Source: Diphasiastrum complanatum (lineage: Eukaryota > Streptophyta > Lycopodiopsida > Lycopodiales > Lycopodiaceae). Taken from it: DNA of 64,000 bases. Positions 31,075 to 43,122 of this stretch are shown here, one piece after another. The stretch's first letter is position 1. Every line of letters starts with the position of its first letter. The DNA is taken from positions 45,219,489 through 45,283,488 of the forward strand of contig CM055099.1 of NCBI GenBank assembly GCA_029204225.1, read 5' to 3'. A model generated the notes under the pieces. The model did not search any database. It worked only from the letters and a program-made list of their open reading frames with translations, and was not told the origin of the DNA. A program made the translations under genes and the position numbers.

Positions 31075-31599
31075 TTCAAATTTTCATGTTGATAAGACCA
31101 TCACCTCAAGGGTTTGCCTTTGGACATGACATATCTGCCCACCACCTCTAGGTGGAAGAAGAAGTAACCTCGTCCCTTTAAATCCAAATCTCGTAGGCTA
31201 GCCGCTTCTGTTCTCCTAGAGTGATTCCACCCAAGTGCCCCCGCATCATCCTCTCCACCCCTTTAGAGTCTTTTGACTCTGAATCAGATAGCCTCCTCTC
31301 CTCGTATTGATGTTCAGGCTACTCAAAAGGTTTCTTCCCCCAAGCAAGAGACAACCCAAGAAGAACTTGACTTCATTGTAGGAGATCTTTAGATATTGTC
31401 TTCTCCTTCCTCCCGGATCCTCCTATATATTCTCTTTTACAATCCCCTACGATCCTAGGTAGGTTCTTTTTTATTCTGATCACTATAATGATTATGAGGC
31501 CTATTTAGCTGGTAGGATTGATCGTCTTGACAACTATTTTGATTTTTTTCTTCCAGATTTTTAGAGAAGCTTTCGGATGAGTCTCAAATTTTGTGCAAA
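31075..31599. other. Nothing recognised
   Basis: Short plus-strand frames rich in Ser, Pro and Arg with stops. It could be UTR of the histone-like retrocopy or flanking DNA. No domain is assigned. Confidence 0.35.
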
Positions 31600-33097
31600 A
31601 ATGAAAAATAAACTGCGCTCTCTGCCAGAAGGGCAACACATGAGATGAGTGCCAATAGGATCAACAGGGTGACCACAGGAACATTTTGTCAAACTTGCCA
31701 GCACTAGATGAGGGAGACCCAACCTAACCCGAAGAGCGGTGAGAAACAACTCTGAAGAAAGGCGCAAGTGTGGAACAACAGGACCCACAACAAGCCAAGC
31801 ACCAGCACCCGGGCCTGCACAAGACAAAAGGCAAGCCCGAGTCTCATCAGAATGTGAATCACTGAGAAGCTAAGTGAAAGCATGTGAGTGGAAGTGCTCC
31901 AAAAGATACTTCTAAAAATGAACACGCTGATGGCTAAGCAAATTCTCAAAGGGAGGCAAAGAAGCTCGCACAGGTGGAGGGATGAGATCATTTGGCCGCA
32001 CGAAGATGTTGTTGGAAAGGAAGAATGCATGTTTCCACATGAGCTACTGAATCAAGAAGAATGGGCTTGTTGTCCTACTGAAACCGAGAGATAAGAGTAG
32101 TGGCAACAAGGCAACTTCCCATAAGAGCAGCTGGAGCAATAGAAGCTGTGCAAGAAAGACCAACACCTTCGGACGAAGCGGGAGGAGAGACTTGTCGCTT
32201 AACGAACTGACCATTGGGAATACGAAAGGATTCTGAACCCATAAGGCGACCCAGAATATCTGATAAAGTATTATCAAAATCTTGTAACAAAGCCAAAACA
32301 TCAGGAGAGGGAGGAATACAGCATAGAATATAACTTGGCCGTTGAGCGAAGCATTGAGTGAGAATCCCTGCCAAGCTTTGGTAGCAAATCAGCGTGACGA
32401 AGATGCGCGCCCAAAGTGTTCCGCAAAGAGGAACACAAAATTTGAGAAACCTATAGGAATACCAAGCTCTCGAATCCCATCAACCGGAGTATTGAAACAT
32501 GTAGGTAAAGGGAGCTCGGGAAGGAGGCCTTGACAACACCAAACAACGCACTTAGAGGGATTAACAGTGAGGCCCAAAGCCGAAAGTTGCTAAGGAAATG
32601 TAGGAAAGCTGGAAAGATGTCATTAGCAAGTCCCACAATATGCATGTCATCAACAATAGAGAGAAACAAGCACGAAGGAAAAGCAGCAGAAGAAGCACGC
32701 AATACCCGAAAGTGCGCCAAAGCAAAAAGAACACCACCCAAGGGATCACCTTGTCTGATACCATCAGCAGACGAGATAACCGAAACATCACCTGAGCGAG
32801 AAGCATGACTGAAATATAGAGGCGCGTCTATAGAATAAAAAGAGCGAACAAACGGGATGAGCTGAGCAAGAGGACCGTGAGCCGCATGAAGTTCTTGAAA
32901 AATGGCCCCTCGGGAAACAGAATTGAAAGCATTTTTAACATCCACTTGAAGGACAACCCAATCTGGATGAAGATCCAAGGTAGCACGCAAAGCATGTATG
33001 ATTGTCTCGCAAACGCCAGGAGTAGCACAACCAAACTGATGAGGAAATAGGTGGTCATGACAACTGTCACGAAGCTGAAAACCAAGAGCCCTAGAAA

Positions 33098-33102
33098 CCA
33101 AT
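33098..33102. repeat. Target site duplication CCAAT (left)
   Basis: CCAAT precedes TGTTGACAG, and the same bases recur at 34251-34255. Confidence 0.92.
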
Positions 33103-34250
33103 TGTTGACAGATCCCCTACTCTAGAGGACCTGTTGTTACCTTTCTGCTTCTTGCTTACATATCTATTTCTTGCCTGTTACCAGGCTTGTTTGGGCATCT
33201 TATTTGTTACAATGCCCAGGCCAAGCAGAAACGGACCGAATAACTCTGTAATATATTTCTTTGTCCTGTTTGTTAGAGGACTACTCAGGGTCTTCACACT
33301 TGAACGCACTTACATTCTACATAAAGATGCAAGCCTAGAATGCTCTTTCAAAGAATAGAGTGTAGCCCAAATGAACGTTCTATAGATTCTACTGCTACTT
33401 ACTCTAAAAACGGATTGAAATCAGATTCTACACTACACTGAACTGAGCTACATGTGCATAACTGATAAACAAGAAACAAGAACTCAACTACAGCATGTTA
33501 GAAGTCCAAGAATCAAGAAACTAACCAGCCTTTTGATTCTTGGACATCCCAAGAACATCAAGAACTAGAATGCTAGAGAATATGCAAGATTTATACATTT
33601 CTAGCCTATTTAGTTTACTTGAATGCTGGCTCCTACATTAATCCACAAGAAAACATGAGATCTAATCCACAACTAGGAAAGCAAGAAAACTAATCCACTC
33701 TAAATCCACAACCACACACAATATGAATGGAAGGGCATGATCATAAGGGCATCACTCAAGAAAACCATCATGATCAAGGAGCTTAGTGTAGCATCAAACT
33801 CATGGAAAATCTTCTTATTAAGCATGGAGTAGATACAATGCAAAAGGCTCCTCTTCACAAAGAGGGAGTCTCTTAAATAAGCAAGAGAGCTCCTTAGGTG
33901 GCATCCTAGTGGAATTTCCAAATTTCAAAAATTACAAGTGGAATATTGCTCTCCACTAGTGGTCACCATCAAGAGGTGGCTCACTCTACTTTCTTTAAGA
34001 GGGGTCTACTTGCATTTATTACATTTTCTTAGAAATACTAGTCCCTACATGGTCATTCCATCTTCCGGGATTCACCATGAGGCTTACGCAGTTATGGCTT
34101 GTTATTACTAACTAGCATTTCTCAAGTCTCATACTCGGCTCTCAATCTTCATTAGTCTCGTCTTCTCAGAGACCTCCTTGGTCTAAGGTGAGAGGTGCTC
34201 TTGAGTTGCTCTGTCCGAGTATCTTGGGGATTCATCAAAATCAGCCAACA
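33103..34250. repeat. Solo LTR (1148 bp) inserted in the reverse transcriptase
   Basis: It runs from TGTTGACAG to CAGCCAACA with TGTTG/CAACA inverted ends and a perfect CCAAT duplication. The flanking RT frames meet cleanly (GEVLYRL on one side, VSRALGFQ on the other) once the insert and one CCAAT are set aside. It arose by LTR-LTR recombination of a full element that had inserted into the LINE-like gene. Orientation is not determined. Confidence 0.93.
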
Positions 34251-34255
34251 CCAAT
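34251..34255. repeat. Target site duplication CCAAT (right)
   Basis: A perfect copy of 33098-33102 after the solo LTR. Confidence 0.92.
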
Positions 34256-34740
34256 CTATATAAAACCTCTCCAACAACAATGGGACGCACTCCACCGCCA
34301 GGCTTATCCAAGACTATCAAACGAGCAGCACCAAGAATATGAGCAATAGAATGAGGAATATGGCCACATGCTATGGAAGAGCAAACTTGAAAGAGCAAAC
34401 CAAACCCGCTAGCAAAGTCATCAGGAGAAAAACAATCACAAAGATGCTCGAAAACCATACTAGAAGGACCCCCAGTTGACAGATGAGGGCTGCGTAGAAA
34501 AGCATTAAGAAAATGAGATTCTAAGATCTGCAAATCGGAATCAGGTTCAAAGTCCTCAACAAAAGAGGGAAGAGAGTCATTTGTCGGTGGATGAAGAAGC
34601 TCCAAAGCCTGAAGGGTGGCAGCAGAAGGAGTAGTTGGACTTGTAAGAGCTAGAGCACGAGTTGTACGAGAATACTCACCCACTTGCCCAAGTAAAACAC
34701 AGTGACGCAACCGACAAAGGAGTATCAGATTTTCTATGTG

Positions 34741-35400
34741 TGAAAATAAATACAACCAACAACACATAAAGATTTTGATGCTATGCTTCCTTTAGCCTAT
34801 ACCGACAACCGCCAATTCAATCAGCGATATACAAATAAAATCTATCCAAGTAAACATTATTGCTAATTCATATAATTTTATGGACATTAATTTTGTATCT
34901 TTTTTTGAAGAGAATATTTTTCAGAATGTTAATACTTTTCTTTCAATATATGCAGTTTGTACAACAAATGGACTCGTTTAGTTGTGCATGGTTCCTTCTG
35001 TACAATGCAAAGTTATTTTGAGTGGTATAATCTTGAAGTGAACATTGATCTTAAGCAGGTAATATTTCTTTTTTCTAATTTTGAATTGACACATCTGTTC
35101 ATTTGATTTTTTTTATTTTTAGTTCTTATTTCTTTAATGTCATTTTTAGAAAGTTACTTATCTGTTTTGTTGTCAATGATGGTTCACTATCAAACCATGC
35201 AACACGATGAAGTGTACAGATTGCAACAAGAGCTGATTAAGATTTTTAATACAAACGGCAAATTTTTTGTTCTTGAAATTGATAGCCCCAAGGGTGATAC
35301 CAAAAAAGACGCCCCTGCTATGATAGCCTTTTAGGTTGCTCAAGAAGCAGACATTATTATCCTGAAATAACACATGAGCAAGCAATTTAACCTGATGCTT
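34741..35400 (+). other. Possible exon-like segments, unidentified
   Basis: A plus-strand stretch at about 34957-35060 reads YNKWTRLVVHGSFCTMQSYF and on to NLEVNIDLKQ. It lies between an acceptor-like ...TATATGCAG and a donor-like CAG|GTAATA. A second open stretch at about 35153-35334 follows ...TCATTTTTAG and contains VYRLQQELIKIFNTNGKFFV. No family is recognised, and frame compatibility across the putative intron is not shown. It may be a host-gene remnant or chance. Confidence 0.25.
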
Positions 35401-36230
35401 CTCTTGTTGTAGAAGAAAATATAGAAAAGAAAAAAAAACTAAATTTAGTACAATTCAAATGCACATAAAATGTACATATTATCATCAATTATACAATATT
35501 ACTTGTACTCAGTCCATTTGGGATTTTCATTGATATGAATATGAATTATAACAATCAAGTTGTGTCTATGTGATATCATTGTATTGCAATTTCTACTTGT
35601 TTTTATTTCATAATGATGATGGAATTTATTCTTATGACATTAATCAATCTTTCTCCAATATTTGAATAGTTTCTCCAATATCTCTACATTTGATCTCACG
35701 CTCATGTCTTTTACATACCTGCAAAAAAATTCATACGAATTGTGTTGAATTTGGAAATACATCTTTTAAAATAACAATTTAAGAATAGCTATTATATGAT
35801 CGATTGTTAATATAAGCTACTAGAGAAGAATAAAAAAAATTTAAAGCAACTTATCGGTTTACCATTGGAAAGGAATTTGAAATATGTGGATATATCATAT
35901 TGTAGGAGCAATAGTTCCTATCTAATGTAACTCATGCTCCAATCTTCTTCCACTTCAACCCAAGTTTGAAGTCCATCACTGTAAATTATGTCAATTTTTC
36001 TCCTCTCTGAGTGTCCACTTTGTTCTAGGACTTGATCCAGGCTAAAGGCATGTTTTGGTGGTACAACATGGACTGTCAAGGACACTACCGTTTTTGGGTA
36101 CAAATGCACCCAAAAAAATGTTCATTGTTTAACATTCTAAACTAGGTCCACTAGAGATATGAAATGACTGTTTGTAACAGATTTGTAGGTGTGTAATTGT
36201 AATAATTGCTTAGTAATTAGTTCTCTTGTG
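35401..36230. other. AT-rich DNA, nothing recognised
   Basis: No domain, RNA or repeat structure is seen apart from poly-A/T runs. Confidence 0.4.
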
Positions 36231-36244
36231 GGACAGAGGCCGTC

Positions 36245-36350
36245 GGCTTCTCTCTCTCGCTCTCGCTCTAGCTCTCGCTCTCTCGCAATCCAGCTCGCTC
36301 TCTCTCTCCTCACATTTGAAAGATCTCCCGCTCTAGCTCTCTCTCTCTTA
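36245..36350. repeat. CT-rich low-complexity tract
   Basis: Runs of CTCTCT and CTCGCT. Frames across it (Arg/Glu-rich on the minus strand) are artefacts of composition. Confidence 0.8.
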
Positions 36351-36521
36351 TCGCGTTCGCAAGATCTCTCAGTACTGGTCTGATATACTTCTTTCTTGCT
36401 GATCGTGCTCTTTTTGACCACGTTGTGGCTGATCCAGGTCTTTCTTGTTGGTCATGATCTGTTTGATTGAGATCTTTGTCTGATCGATTAGTATGTGTGC
36501 AAAATAATAGACGATTCCAGT

Positions 36522-36686
36522 ATGGATGGTTTTCAGGACAATAACATATATTTTACAGATTCAATTCCGGATATTCCAATAGTTTTTCCTACAATGCATG
36601 AGACGTACGCAAGTGATCCCATCATGAAATCTCGTCACTGTGCCGACAAAGTTGCAATGAGGGACTACTATTGGGCTGGTAAGAAA
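36522..36686 (+). other. Small open frame of unknown origin, exon-like
   Basis: ATG at 36522 encodes about 54 residues (MDGFQDNNIYFTDSIPD...) of non-repetitive, protein-like composition, ending at GCTG|GTAAGAAATG, a good donor-like sequence. No family is recognised. It lies in retrotransposon-rich DNA and may be a captured exon or chance. Confidence 0.25.
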
Positions 36687-36918
36687 TGAGAACAGAGATT
36701 GAAAGAAATTTTTTTTAGGGAGATCAACCTTCAGTAGATGACGTCAAAACAAGAAAGCAAATCTATTTAGCTACGACAAAATATTGGCAAAGATATACAC
36801 AATAATTTTCAATAGGTATGGCAAACAATAATTCATTCAAGATCAGACTAAAATAAGAGTGACATGTGCGTAATAGCTACAGTATCATCTACTGATCCTC
36901 TTGATTTCGAGCATTGTA

Positions 36919-37193
36919 TGACAGACCCAAACAGCGTGTTGGTGTGAGAGAAGCAGTGTCCTCCCAAAAATAATGTCTCGCTTACTAGCAAACTTCTTGG
37001 ATCTCTGTGGATCCTGCTTATAAAACTTGTCTCGCTCGCAAGCGGACTTCTATTCTGTAGTTTGTATTCTGTGTATTTCTATCTCCTACTATACGTATCT
37101 TATACATTCAAAGTGGCACACTAGATTAGATAGACTAAACAATCTATAACTAATCACGAATTACAAGAGAGGTGAGTTAAGCATGTCCTAACA
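36919..37193 (-). repeat. Probable 3' LTR of minus-strand Copia element 1
   Basis: The minus strand starts TGTTAGGACATG after a purine-rich GTGGAAGAG and may end GGGTCTGTCA at 36919 (about 275 bp). The inner boundary is supported by the purine tract. The outer one rests only on a CA terminus. Confidence 0.55.
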
Positions 37194-37498
37194 CTCTTCC
37201 ACTGACGTCATCATATCATATCAAGGGTTTTTGTACTTCTTGGTACTTGCATGATCTTCTTGATCCTTTGGAACGTGAAGGTCGAAAAGTGTCACGAAGA
37301 TTTTTGTGTCGCTTCAAGCCGTTTGACTTTCGCGTCGTCTGACTTTCTCCTACTGTACCACAAAAAAATTTCTTTCGCAAATTTTTTGCGTTCGTGTCCC
37401 TTCATCAGAGTGTTTGCAAACATTTTCACTTTGTGTCTTTTTGTGATGTTCATGAACATTTTTGCTTAATGTCTTTTCGTCAAACTGAGGGCTGAAAC

Positions 37499-37924
37499 CT
37501 AGCAAAGGTTTGGTAATAGAAACGTTTCGTTTTTCAGCTCCCTCTCAAAGCATGGTAGCTTGATGACTCCAAGACAGATCCTCTGTTTCTCAAATAGACC
37601 TTTGTCTAAGGCCTTTGTGAAAATGTCAGCCACTATCTCCTTTGTTCCAATGAAGATAGTCTTCAGCATCTTCTTCCCGATCAGATCCCTTATCAAGTGA
37701 TACTTGATTCCCAAGTGTTTCATCCTTGAATGAAACACATGATCCTTTGTCAAATGTATCGCAGATGTATTGTCCATCTGCAAAATTAGAGGCTCACTCC
37801 TTGTTTCATCCAGTTTGTCAAGGAACTGTTTGAGCCAAATGATTTCATTAGCCATCTTTGTTGCTGCAATGTACTCTGCTTTGCAGGATGACTCAGCCAC
37901 AATGGTCTGCTTTTTGATGACCAA
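37499..37924 (-). pseudogene. Copia RNase H domain (element 1)
   Basis: An open frame with TIVAESSCKAEYIAA (Glu of the catalytic set), QMDNTSAIHLTKD (Asp), HSRMKHLGIKYHLIRD and the C-terminal VADIFTKAL. It is intact over this stretch, but the frame upstream is broken. Confidence 0.88.
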
Positions 37925-38174
37925 GAGAATTGATGCTCCTGACGTGATGGTGCATCCTCCTGAGACACTTTTGCAGTCGTCCTTGAGAGATGCTTAGGTA
38001 GCATCACTATAGAAAAGCATCTGAAATCTTGCATCACAAGAATAATACAAACCAAAATCATTCGTTAATTGGAAGTATTACAAAATTTGTTTCGCAATCT
38101 TCCAATGAGTTGATTCCGGATTTGTACAGAATTGGCTCATCTTGAACATGGCATAAGAAATGTCAGGACGTGTG

Positions 38175-38762
38175 TTATCTACAAGGTACATCAGTGATCC
38201 AATCAGCTTCCCAGTATGGTGTAAGCTGCATCAACTCTGTTTCTTCTTCAGTCTTCGAATAGTCTTCATTTGTTAGAACTGTTCCTACAAGCATGGGAGT
38301 ATTTGCTCCCTTGCAACTCAGCATCCCAAAATCTTCTAGGATTTTTTGGGTATATCTGGACTGATGAAGGTACAACTTATCTCTCTCATAGTCCCTGTCA
38401 GTTTGTAAGCCAAGATAACATTTGGCTTCTCCCAGATCTACAATCTCAAAATGTTTCAAGATGTCATACTTCACCTCAGCAATAAGCTCTTCACTTTTGC
38501 AAAATATCAAAGTGTCGTCCACGTACACAACTACAGTGATGATCTTCCCATCTGTTATTCTTCCATCAACATTATAATCAGCAACTAGTGGCTTGAATCC
38601 TAAAGACTTGAGGGCTTGATCTTTCTTCTTATACCATTTTCGTGCTAACTGCTTCATACCATAGATACTCCTATGCATTCTGCATGCGTAAGTGGGAAGT
38701 GAGTTCAAAACGTAGCCTGGATGTTGATCCATGTAGACTTTTTTGTCTAGCTCGCCATGCAA
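38175..38762 (-). pseudogene. Copia reverse transcriptase core (element 1)
   Basis: It has YACRMHRSIYGMKQLARKWY and VVVYVDDTLIF (YVDD catalytic block), then DLGEAKCYLGLQ and CKGANTPM. RT text continues upstream to about 38960 with stops and frameshifts. Confidence 0.88.
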
Positions 38763-39449
38763 GAAGGCCTAAGATCATAAGTAGCTGCATATGCAAACAA
38801 TAAACGTAGGGATGAATGTCTCACGACAGGAGAAGTTCTTAGTATAATCAATTCCATATCTCTGAGAAAACCCCTTCACTACAGCTCTTGCTTTATACTT
38901 AGAAATATCTCCATTCGGTCCATACTTCAGCTTGTATACCCACTTGCATTTTATAGTCTTTCACTTATCTGGTAATGGCTGCAATGTCCGTACCTTATTC
39001 TTCCTCATGGATTCCATCTCCTCGTTCATGGCTTGGATCCATTTGTCTTTTTCTGGACATTCAATTGCTTTCTCAAATGTTTACTGAATCCATAAAACTC
39101 TTCTGATGTAGAAGCTCAGCTGTCTGGCACAAATCTTGTTGGCGCTCTTTGTTCTCTTGTTGATCTTCTAGGAGATCCTTCTGGGACTGCAATGCTCTTG
39201 CCTTTATCAGCTCTGCTAGGTCCAGAACCATTTTGGGTTACAGGTACTGTAGCAGTAGGCTGGCTAGCGAATCTTTCTTTGTCTGATTCGTCACTCAAAT
39301 GAGGTGCGACTCAGACATTTTCGTCTGAGTGTTCGTCCTCTGCTCCCTCTGTCACAATTGGTAGATCATAGTATTGTCTACCAAGGACTTCATAATTGGC
39401 CAGGATCATCATTGGCCATTGTTTTACTCTCATCAAATTTGACATCTCT

Positions 39450-40262
39450 CACTATCTTCACTGTGTTTGTCTCTGGCATATAGACTCTGTAGTATGATGC
39501 ATGATTGTCATATCCGACAAGATAACCCTGTTTTGCTTTCTCATCAAGCTTCTTTTGAAGCTTATCAGGAACATGTGCATAAACTGCACAACCAAAGATA
39601 CAGATGTGAGTCAGATTGGGTTTCCTACCACACTATAATTCGTGTAATGTCATGTGAGGAACACCAGACTTTCTTGTCATGTTCTGAATGTAAGCAGCTG
39701 TAGCTACTGCTTCAGCCCACAACACTCTTGGAGACTTTTAATAGGCCATCATGCACCTGGTAGCTTCCATTAGAGTCTTGTTCTTTCTTTCTGCAACATC
39801 GTTGTGTTGCGGTGTGTAAGATGCAGTTCTTCTGTGAATGATTCCATGATCATTGCAGAAGTCAATGAATCAATTTGAGATGTATTCTCCACCTCGATCT
39901 GTTCTGATCTGCTTCACTTTATTACCAGTGCATCTTTCTGTCCAATTCACATACTTTGTGAACTTGTCAAGTGCTTCTAATTTATTGTGAATAAAATAGA
40001 CTCTGGCAAATTTACTGTAATCATCAATAAAGGTTATATAATACTTTGAGCCTCCTACTGAAATCACGTTGAAAGAACCACAGATGTCAGAATGTACAAG
40101 CTCCAGAATCTTTGTAGTTTTGTAGAAGTCTTTTACAAAAGGAGTACGTGACATATTACCCTTCAGACATGCATCACAGGTCTTCGAACTGGTTGCATTC
40201 AAGATGCTCACCCCTGTGATTGCTCCTTGATGGCTTGTTTGATATAGTGCCATTGACTTCAT
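39450..40262 (-). pseudogene. Copia integrase (element 1)
   Basis: CDACLKGNMSRTPF (zinc-domain end), LVHSDICGSFNV (first Asp), KYYITFIDDYSKFARVYF and RTDRGGEYISN (second Asp) in one frame (40262-39870). Below this come decayed integrase C-terminal blocks in other frames. Confidence 0.87.
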
Positions 40263-40689
40263 ATGGCATAGTCTCTTGTGCTATAGAGTATCTGGCAAAT
40301 CATCATGAGTCTGATGCACTTGATCTGCAGGTAGGCGTACCTTCAAGGATACAGGTTGTCATTTCTTCTTCTTTGAGTGATAAGCGTATTGGCACTTGCA
40401 TCAACAACATTGCATGCTTCGTCTGAGAATGTCCATCAGTTATTCTTGCCATTGAAAGCAAGTCCTGTTGTAGTGTAGGCATGAACAGAACATCTTTGAG
40501 TCATCTGTCTCTGTCGTTTGTGTTGAGCCATAGTGAGCCGATACCATTCACTTGATGCTTCGATCCATATCCAAGAACGATAAATCTTGATGGATCTTTA
40601 CTTCAAAAATTAGACATGATTCGTGTTGATGTAACAAAGTGCAAGGTAGCTCCTAAATCAAGGATTATCTCCTGTGTGTTAGGTGTTGA

Positions 40690-40990
40690 CACTACACACA
40701 TGTCTGCACAGATGTAGGCGGTCGAATTCCTGTGACTTGATCTTTCTTCGCCCATCTTTGAGCTCTCTGGCTCCTCGACACAGGATGAACTATTGTCATT
40801 CTTCTGTCTGCTTTGAGCTGATTTGTTTCTTGGGTTCTAGCGGTAGTCCATGGCTGACAGTGGATACACTCAATTTTCGGATTGAGCCAACACAAATTGA
40901 TAGTATATCCTTCATGTTTGCATCTCACGCATGTCCTCTTGTCTCCACTCTATTGTTTCGACCTTTCTTTGTTCTTCCACTTACCTTTGC
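40690..40990 (-). pseudogene. Copia gag zinc-knuckle/protease remnant (element 1)
   Basis: The minus strand reads CVRCKHEGYTINLC, a degenerate CCHC knuckle with Tyr for His, then a charged linker. The protease DSG motif is not readable. Confidence 0.6.
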
Positions 40991-41015
40991 TGGCTGGTTA
41001 AGCCATGTCTTCTGA

Positions 41016-42095
41016 ACTAGATCTTGCTAAACAATCTAGAATCAGGTTACTGTGCTAATCACAAAGCTTAATCAAGATTAATCATACTTGTGGACATTCC
41101 CCACATGTGTGAATTTTGGAAATTTTGTCAGTATGGAACCTAGTTAGGTGTTAGGAGGACCTTATCATGGGTATGGGTCATTTTCCTAAACATTGGGCCT
41201 CAACATTAAGCCACGATCACATAATTGGCCTTGAGCCAAAGCTAGCCATCACATAAGGGTCATGGGGACCTAGTAGGAGGGTGCACCTACTAGGTTCCCT
41301 TGATGCCCCTAAAGAACCCAAGAAGTTATAATTCAAGAACCATAAGTTATGGAAGGTGTCTTTTGACATTCCACTAACTTGTGAGGCTCTTGGCCTTTCC
41401 TTTGCCTCCCCTCTTCTCATTGGCTTGTGTGGACAGTCATTGGCCATCTATAAGAGAGAGAGGGAGGGTGCCCAAAGGAGGGGAGATTTCTTGTGTTGTT
41501 ACCTGCTTCTATTCTCTAGTGGAAGGCTAGTGTGTAGAGAGCATAGATTTGGCTTGCTTGCTCTTGAGAGGATCACCATCTTTGGTATGGGACTTAGGTG
41601 GGGGTAGGATCTTGAGCATGCTTGTGATTGTGATGGTAGTGATTGTGGTTTAGCAAGGGGGTGCTAGATAGTCTTGCTTGTCATGCATAGATCTAGCTAT
41701 GGTTGGGTGTTGAATTCTGGAGGCCATTTGATTTCCTACTTTTGGAAGAATCTTAGGAGCATTGGAGGGCTTTTGGAGACATTGGTGGACATCAACTCAA
41801 AGGCTTGGTGGGTAGCTCTTCTTTGTTGTAAAAGTGGTAACAAAGCCTCTTCCAAAGAGGGAATGGTAATTCTAAACCTCTTTAAAAATTTGCCATCAAA
41901 TTGTTTTGCTAGTGTAGATGAAGTAGCACCAATTCTTGTATCTAGAAATTGATGGGCTTTTCAATAAGTGTTATTTTTTATATTTTTAGAAGGCTTTCTA
42001 AGATGATGATAATAGAATGGCCAGAATGCACACATTTTTAGTTTGATAGGTAGAAGTAATTGCAAGTTGAAAATCAGGTTGAATTTAGAGGTGTT
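41016..42095. other. Nothing recognised
   Basis: Contains one CACATGTGTG near 41102, a CTATAAGAGAGAG stretch at about 41448, and short plus-strand frames without known domains. It may include part of an LTR, but no terminus could be fixed. Confidence 0.35.
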
Positions 42096-43122
42096 TCATG
42101 AAAATAGAGGTTGGAAATTTTTTGTTTTGAAGTAAAGAAGTAGAAGTTTGGTCTTTTGTTGGTTGTCCAAATCTGTGGACCTAGCAAATATCTGATTTGA
42201 TGTCTGTCCTCGATCTCCCTCTTGAATGGGCAGTAGTGTGAAGATCTCATGGCCTCTTTCGTCTTTCAGTCCAGGGAATGTGGACTCATCTAACTTCACA
42301 TCTCTGCTCGAAACAACCTTCTTCGTGGTTGGATCGTAGATCCTGTACACATGTGTTCCATTCGAGTAGCCGACCATGATTGTTTGTTCAGATTTGTCAT
42401 CGAGCTTGCTTCTCTTTTCCTTCAGAATGTGCTTGTATGTTGCACATCCAAACACTCGTATGTATGACAGATCAGGTTTTCTGCCTGTCCACATTTCATG
42501 TAGTTTTTTGTTTTCCAACGCTATCGTTGTAGATCTATTCTGCAGGTGTACAGCTCAACTATTGCCTCGGCCCAAAATTGACCTGGCAATTGAGCCTGTG
42601 CCATCATGCATCTGGCTCCTTCGACTAGCGTTCTGTTTTTTCTTTTGGCCAAACCATTATATTCTGTGTGTATGTAGGAGTGAACTAGTGTTGAATCCTC
42701 TGTTCTTCGTAAAATTTTGAGAATTCTGTGGTTTTGTATTCACCTCCGTTGTTAGATCTAAGAATCTATATCTTTTTTGAGGTGTGTCACTTTGCAAATG
42801 CCACAAACTTCTTGAAGGAATCAAACACTTCGGATTTCTTCTTCAAGTAGTAGATCATGGTCATTCGATTGTAATCATCTATGAATGTCAGAAAGTATCT
42901 CGAACCTGAGAGCGAATCTGTTTTCATCAGTCCACAGACATCAGAGTGGATGAGCTCAAGAACTTCCTTGGCTCTTCTTCCCTCGTGTGTGAATGGATTC
43001 TGATGTTGCTTGCCTTTCTGACAAGCTTCGCAAAACTCAGTTTTGGGCCTTAATATCTTGAGATCTGTGACAATGTCTTTTCTGCTCATGTCGTACAGGC
43101 TCCGCATGTTCAGATGATACAT
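42096..43122 (-). pseudogene. Copia integrase (element 2)
   Basis: 43122-42787 encodes FCEACQKGKQHQNPF, LIHSDVCGLMKTDS and YFLTFIDDYNRMTMIY. 42518-42096 encodes the C-terminal block (YIRVFGCATYKHI, KKVVSSRDVKLDE). The stretch between is frame-shifted, and the second catalytic Asp region is not in a clean frame. Confidence 0.85.

Larger units (their letters stand above)
31600..34740 (-). pseudogene. Non-LTR reverse transcriptase pseudogene, split by a solo LTR
   Basis: Minus-strand segments in order: 34735-34256 (GGPSSMVFEHL, then ARLIVLDKPGGGVRPIVVGE), then after the inserted solo LTR 33097-32451 with FGCATPGVCETIIHALRATL, VLQVDVKNAFNSVSR (catalytic Asp), GIRQGDPLGGVLFALAHFR and SIVDDMHIVG (VDD in place of the usual ADD). 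Frame-shifted pieces follow (32577-32389, 32374-32075). A C-terminal piece at 31827-31600 carries LSSELFLTALRVRLGLPH and a zinc-finger-like CSCGHPVDPIGTHLMCC. The RT lacks the YADD-L1 pattern and is not Copia or Gypsy. The C-x-C...H-x3-C finger is like those preceding restriction-like endonuclease domains in early-branching LINEs, but no nuclease is readable before the sequence is cut. The gene is dead through frameshifts and the insertion. Confidence 0.8.
37194..41015 (-). mobile_element. Minus-strand Copia element 1 (decayed, 5'-truncated)
   Basis: Going down in coordinate: gag zinc region and protease remnants (about 40990-40690), pre-integrase and integrase (40262-39450), linker (39298-39116), RT (about 38960-38175) and RNase H (37924-37499), followed by a 3' untranslated stretch and the LTR at 36919-37193. 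Many stops and frameshifts are present. No 5' LTR or PBS is seen above 41015. The fragment at 20062-20925 belongs to the same family. Confidence 0.88.

Noticed and set aside
36137-36421. Arg/Glu-rich minus-strand protein
   Set aside because: It is produced by a CT-rich low-complexity tract.
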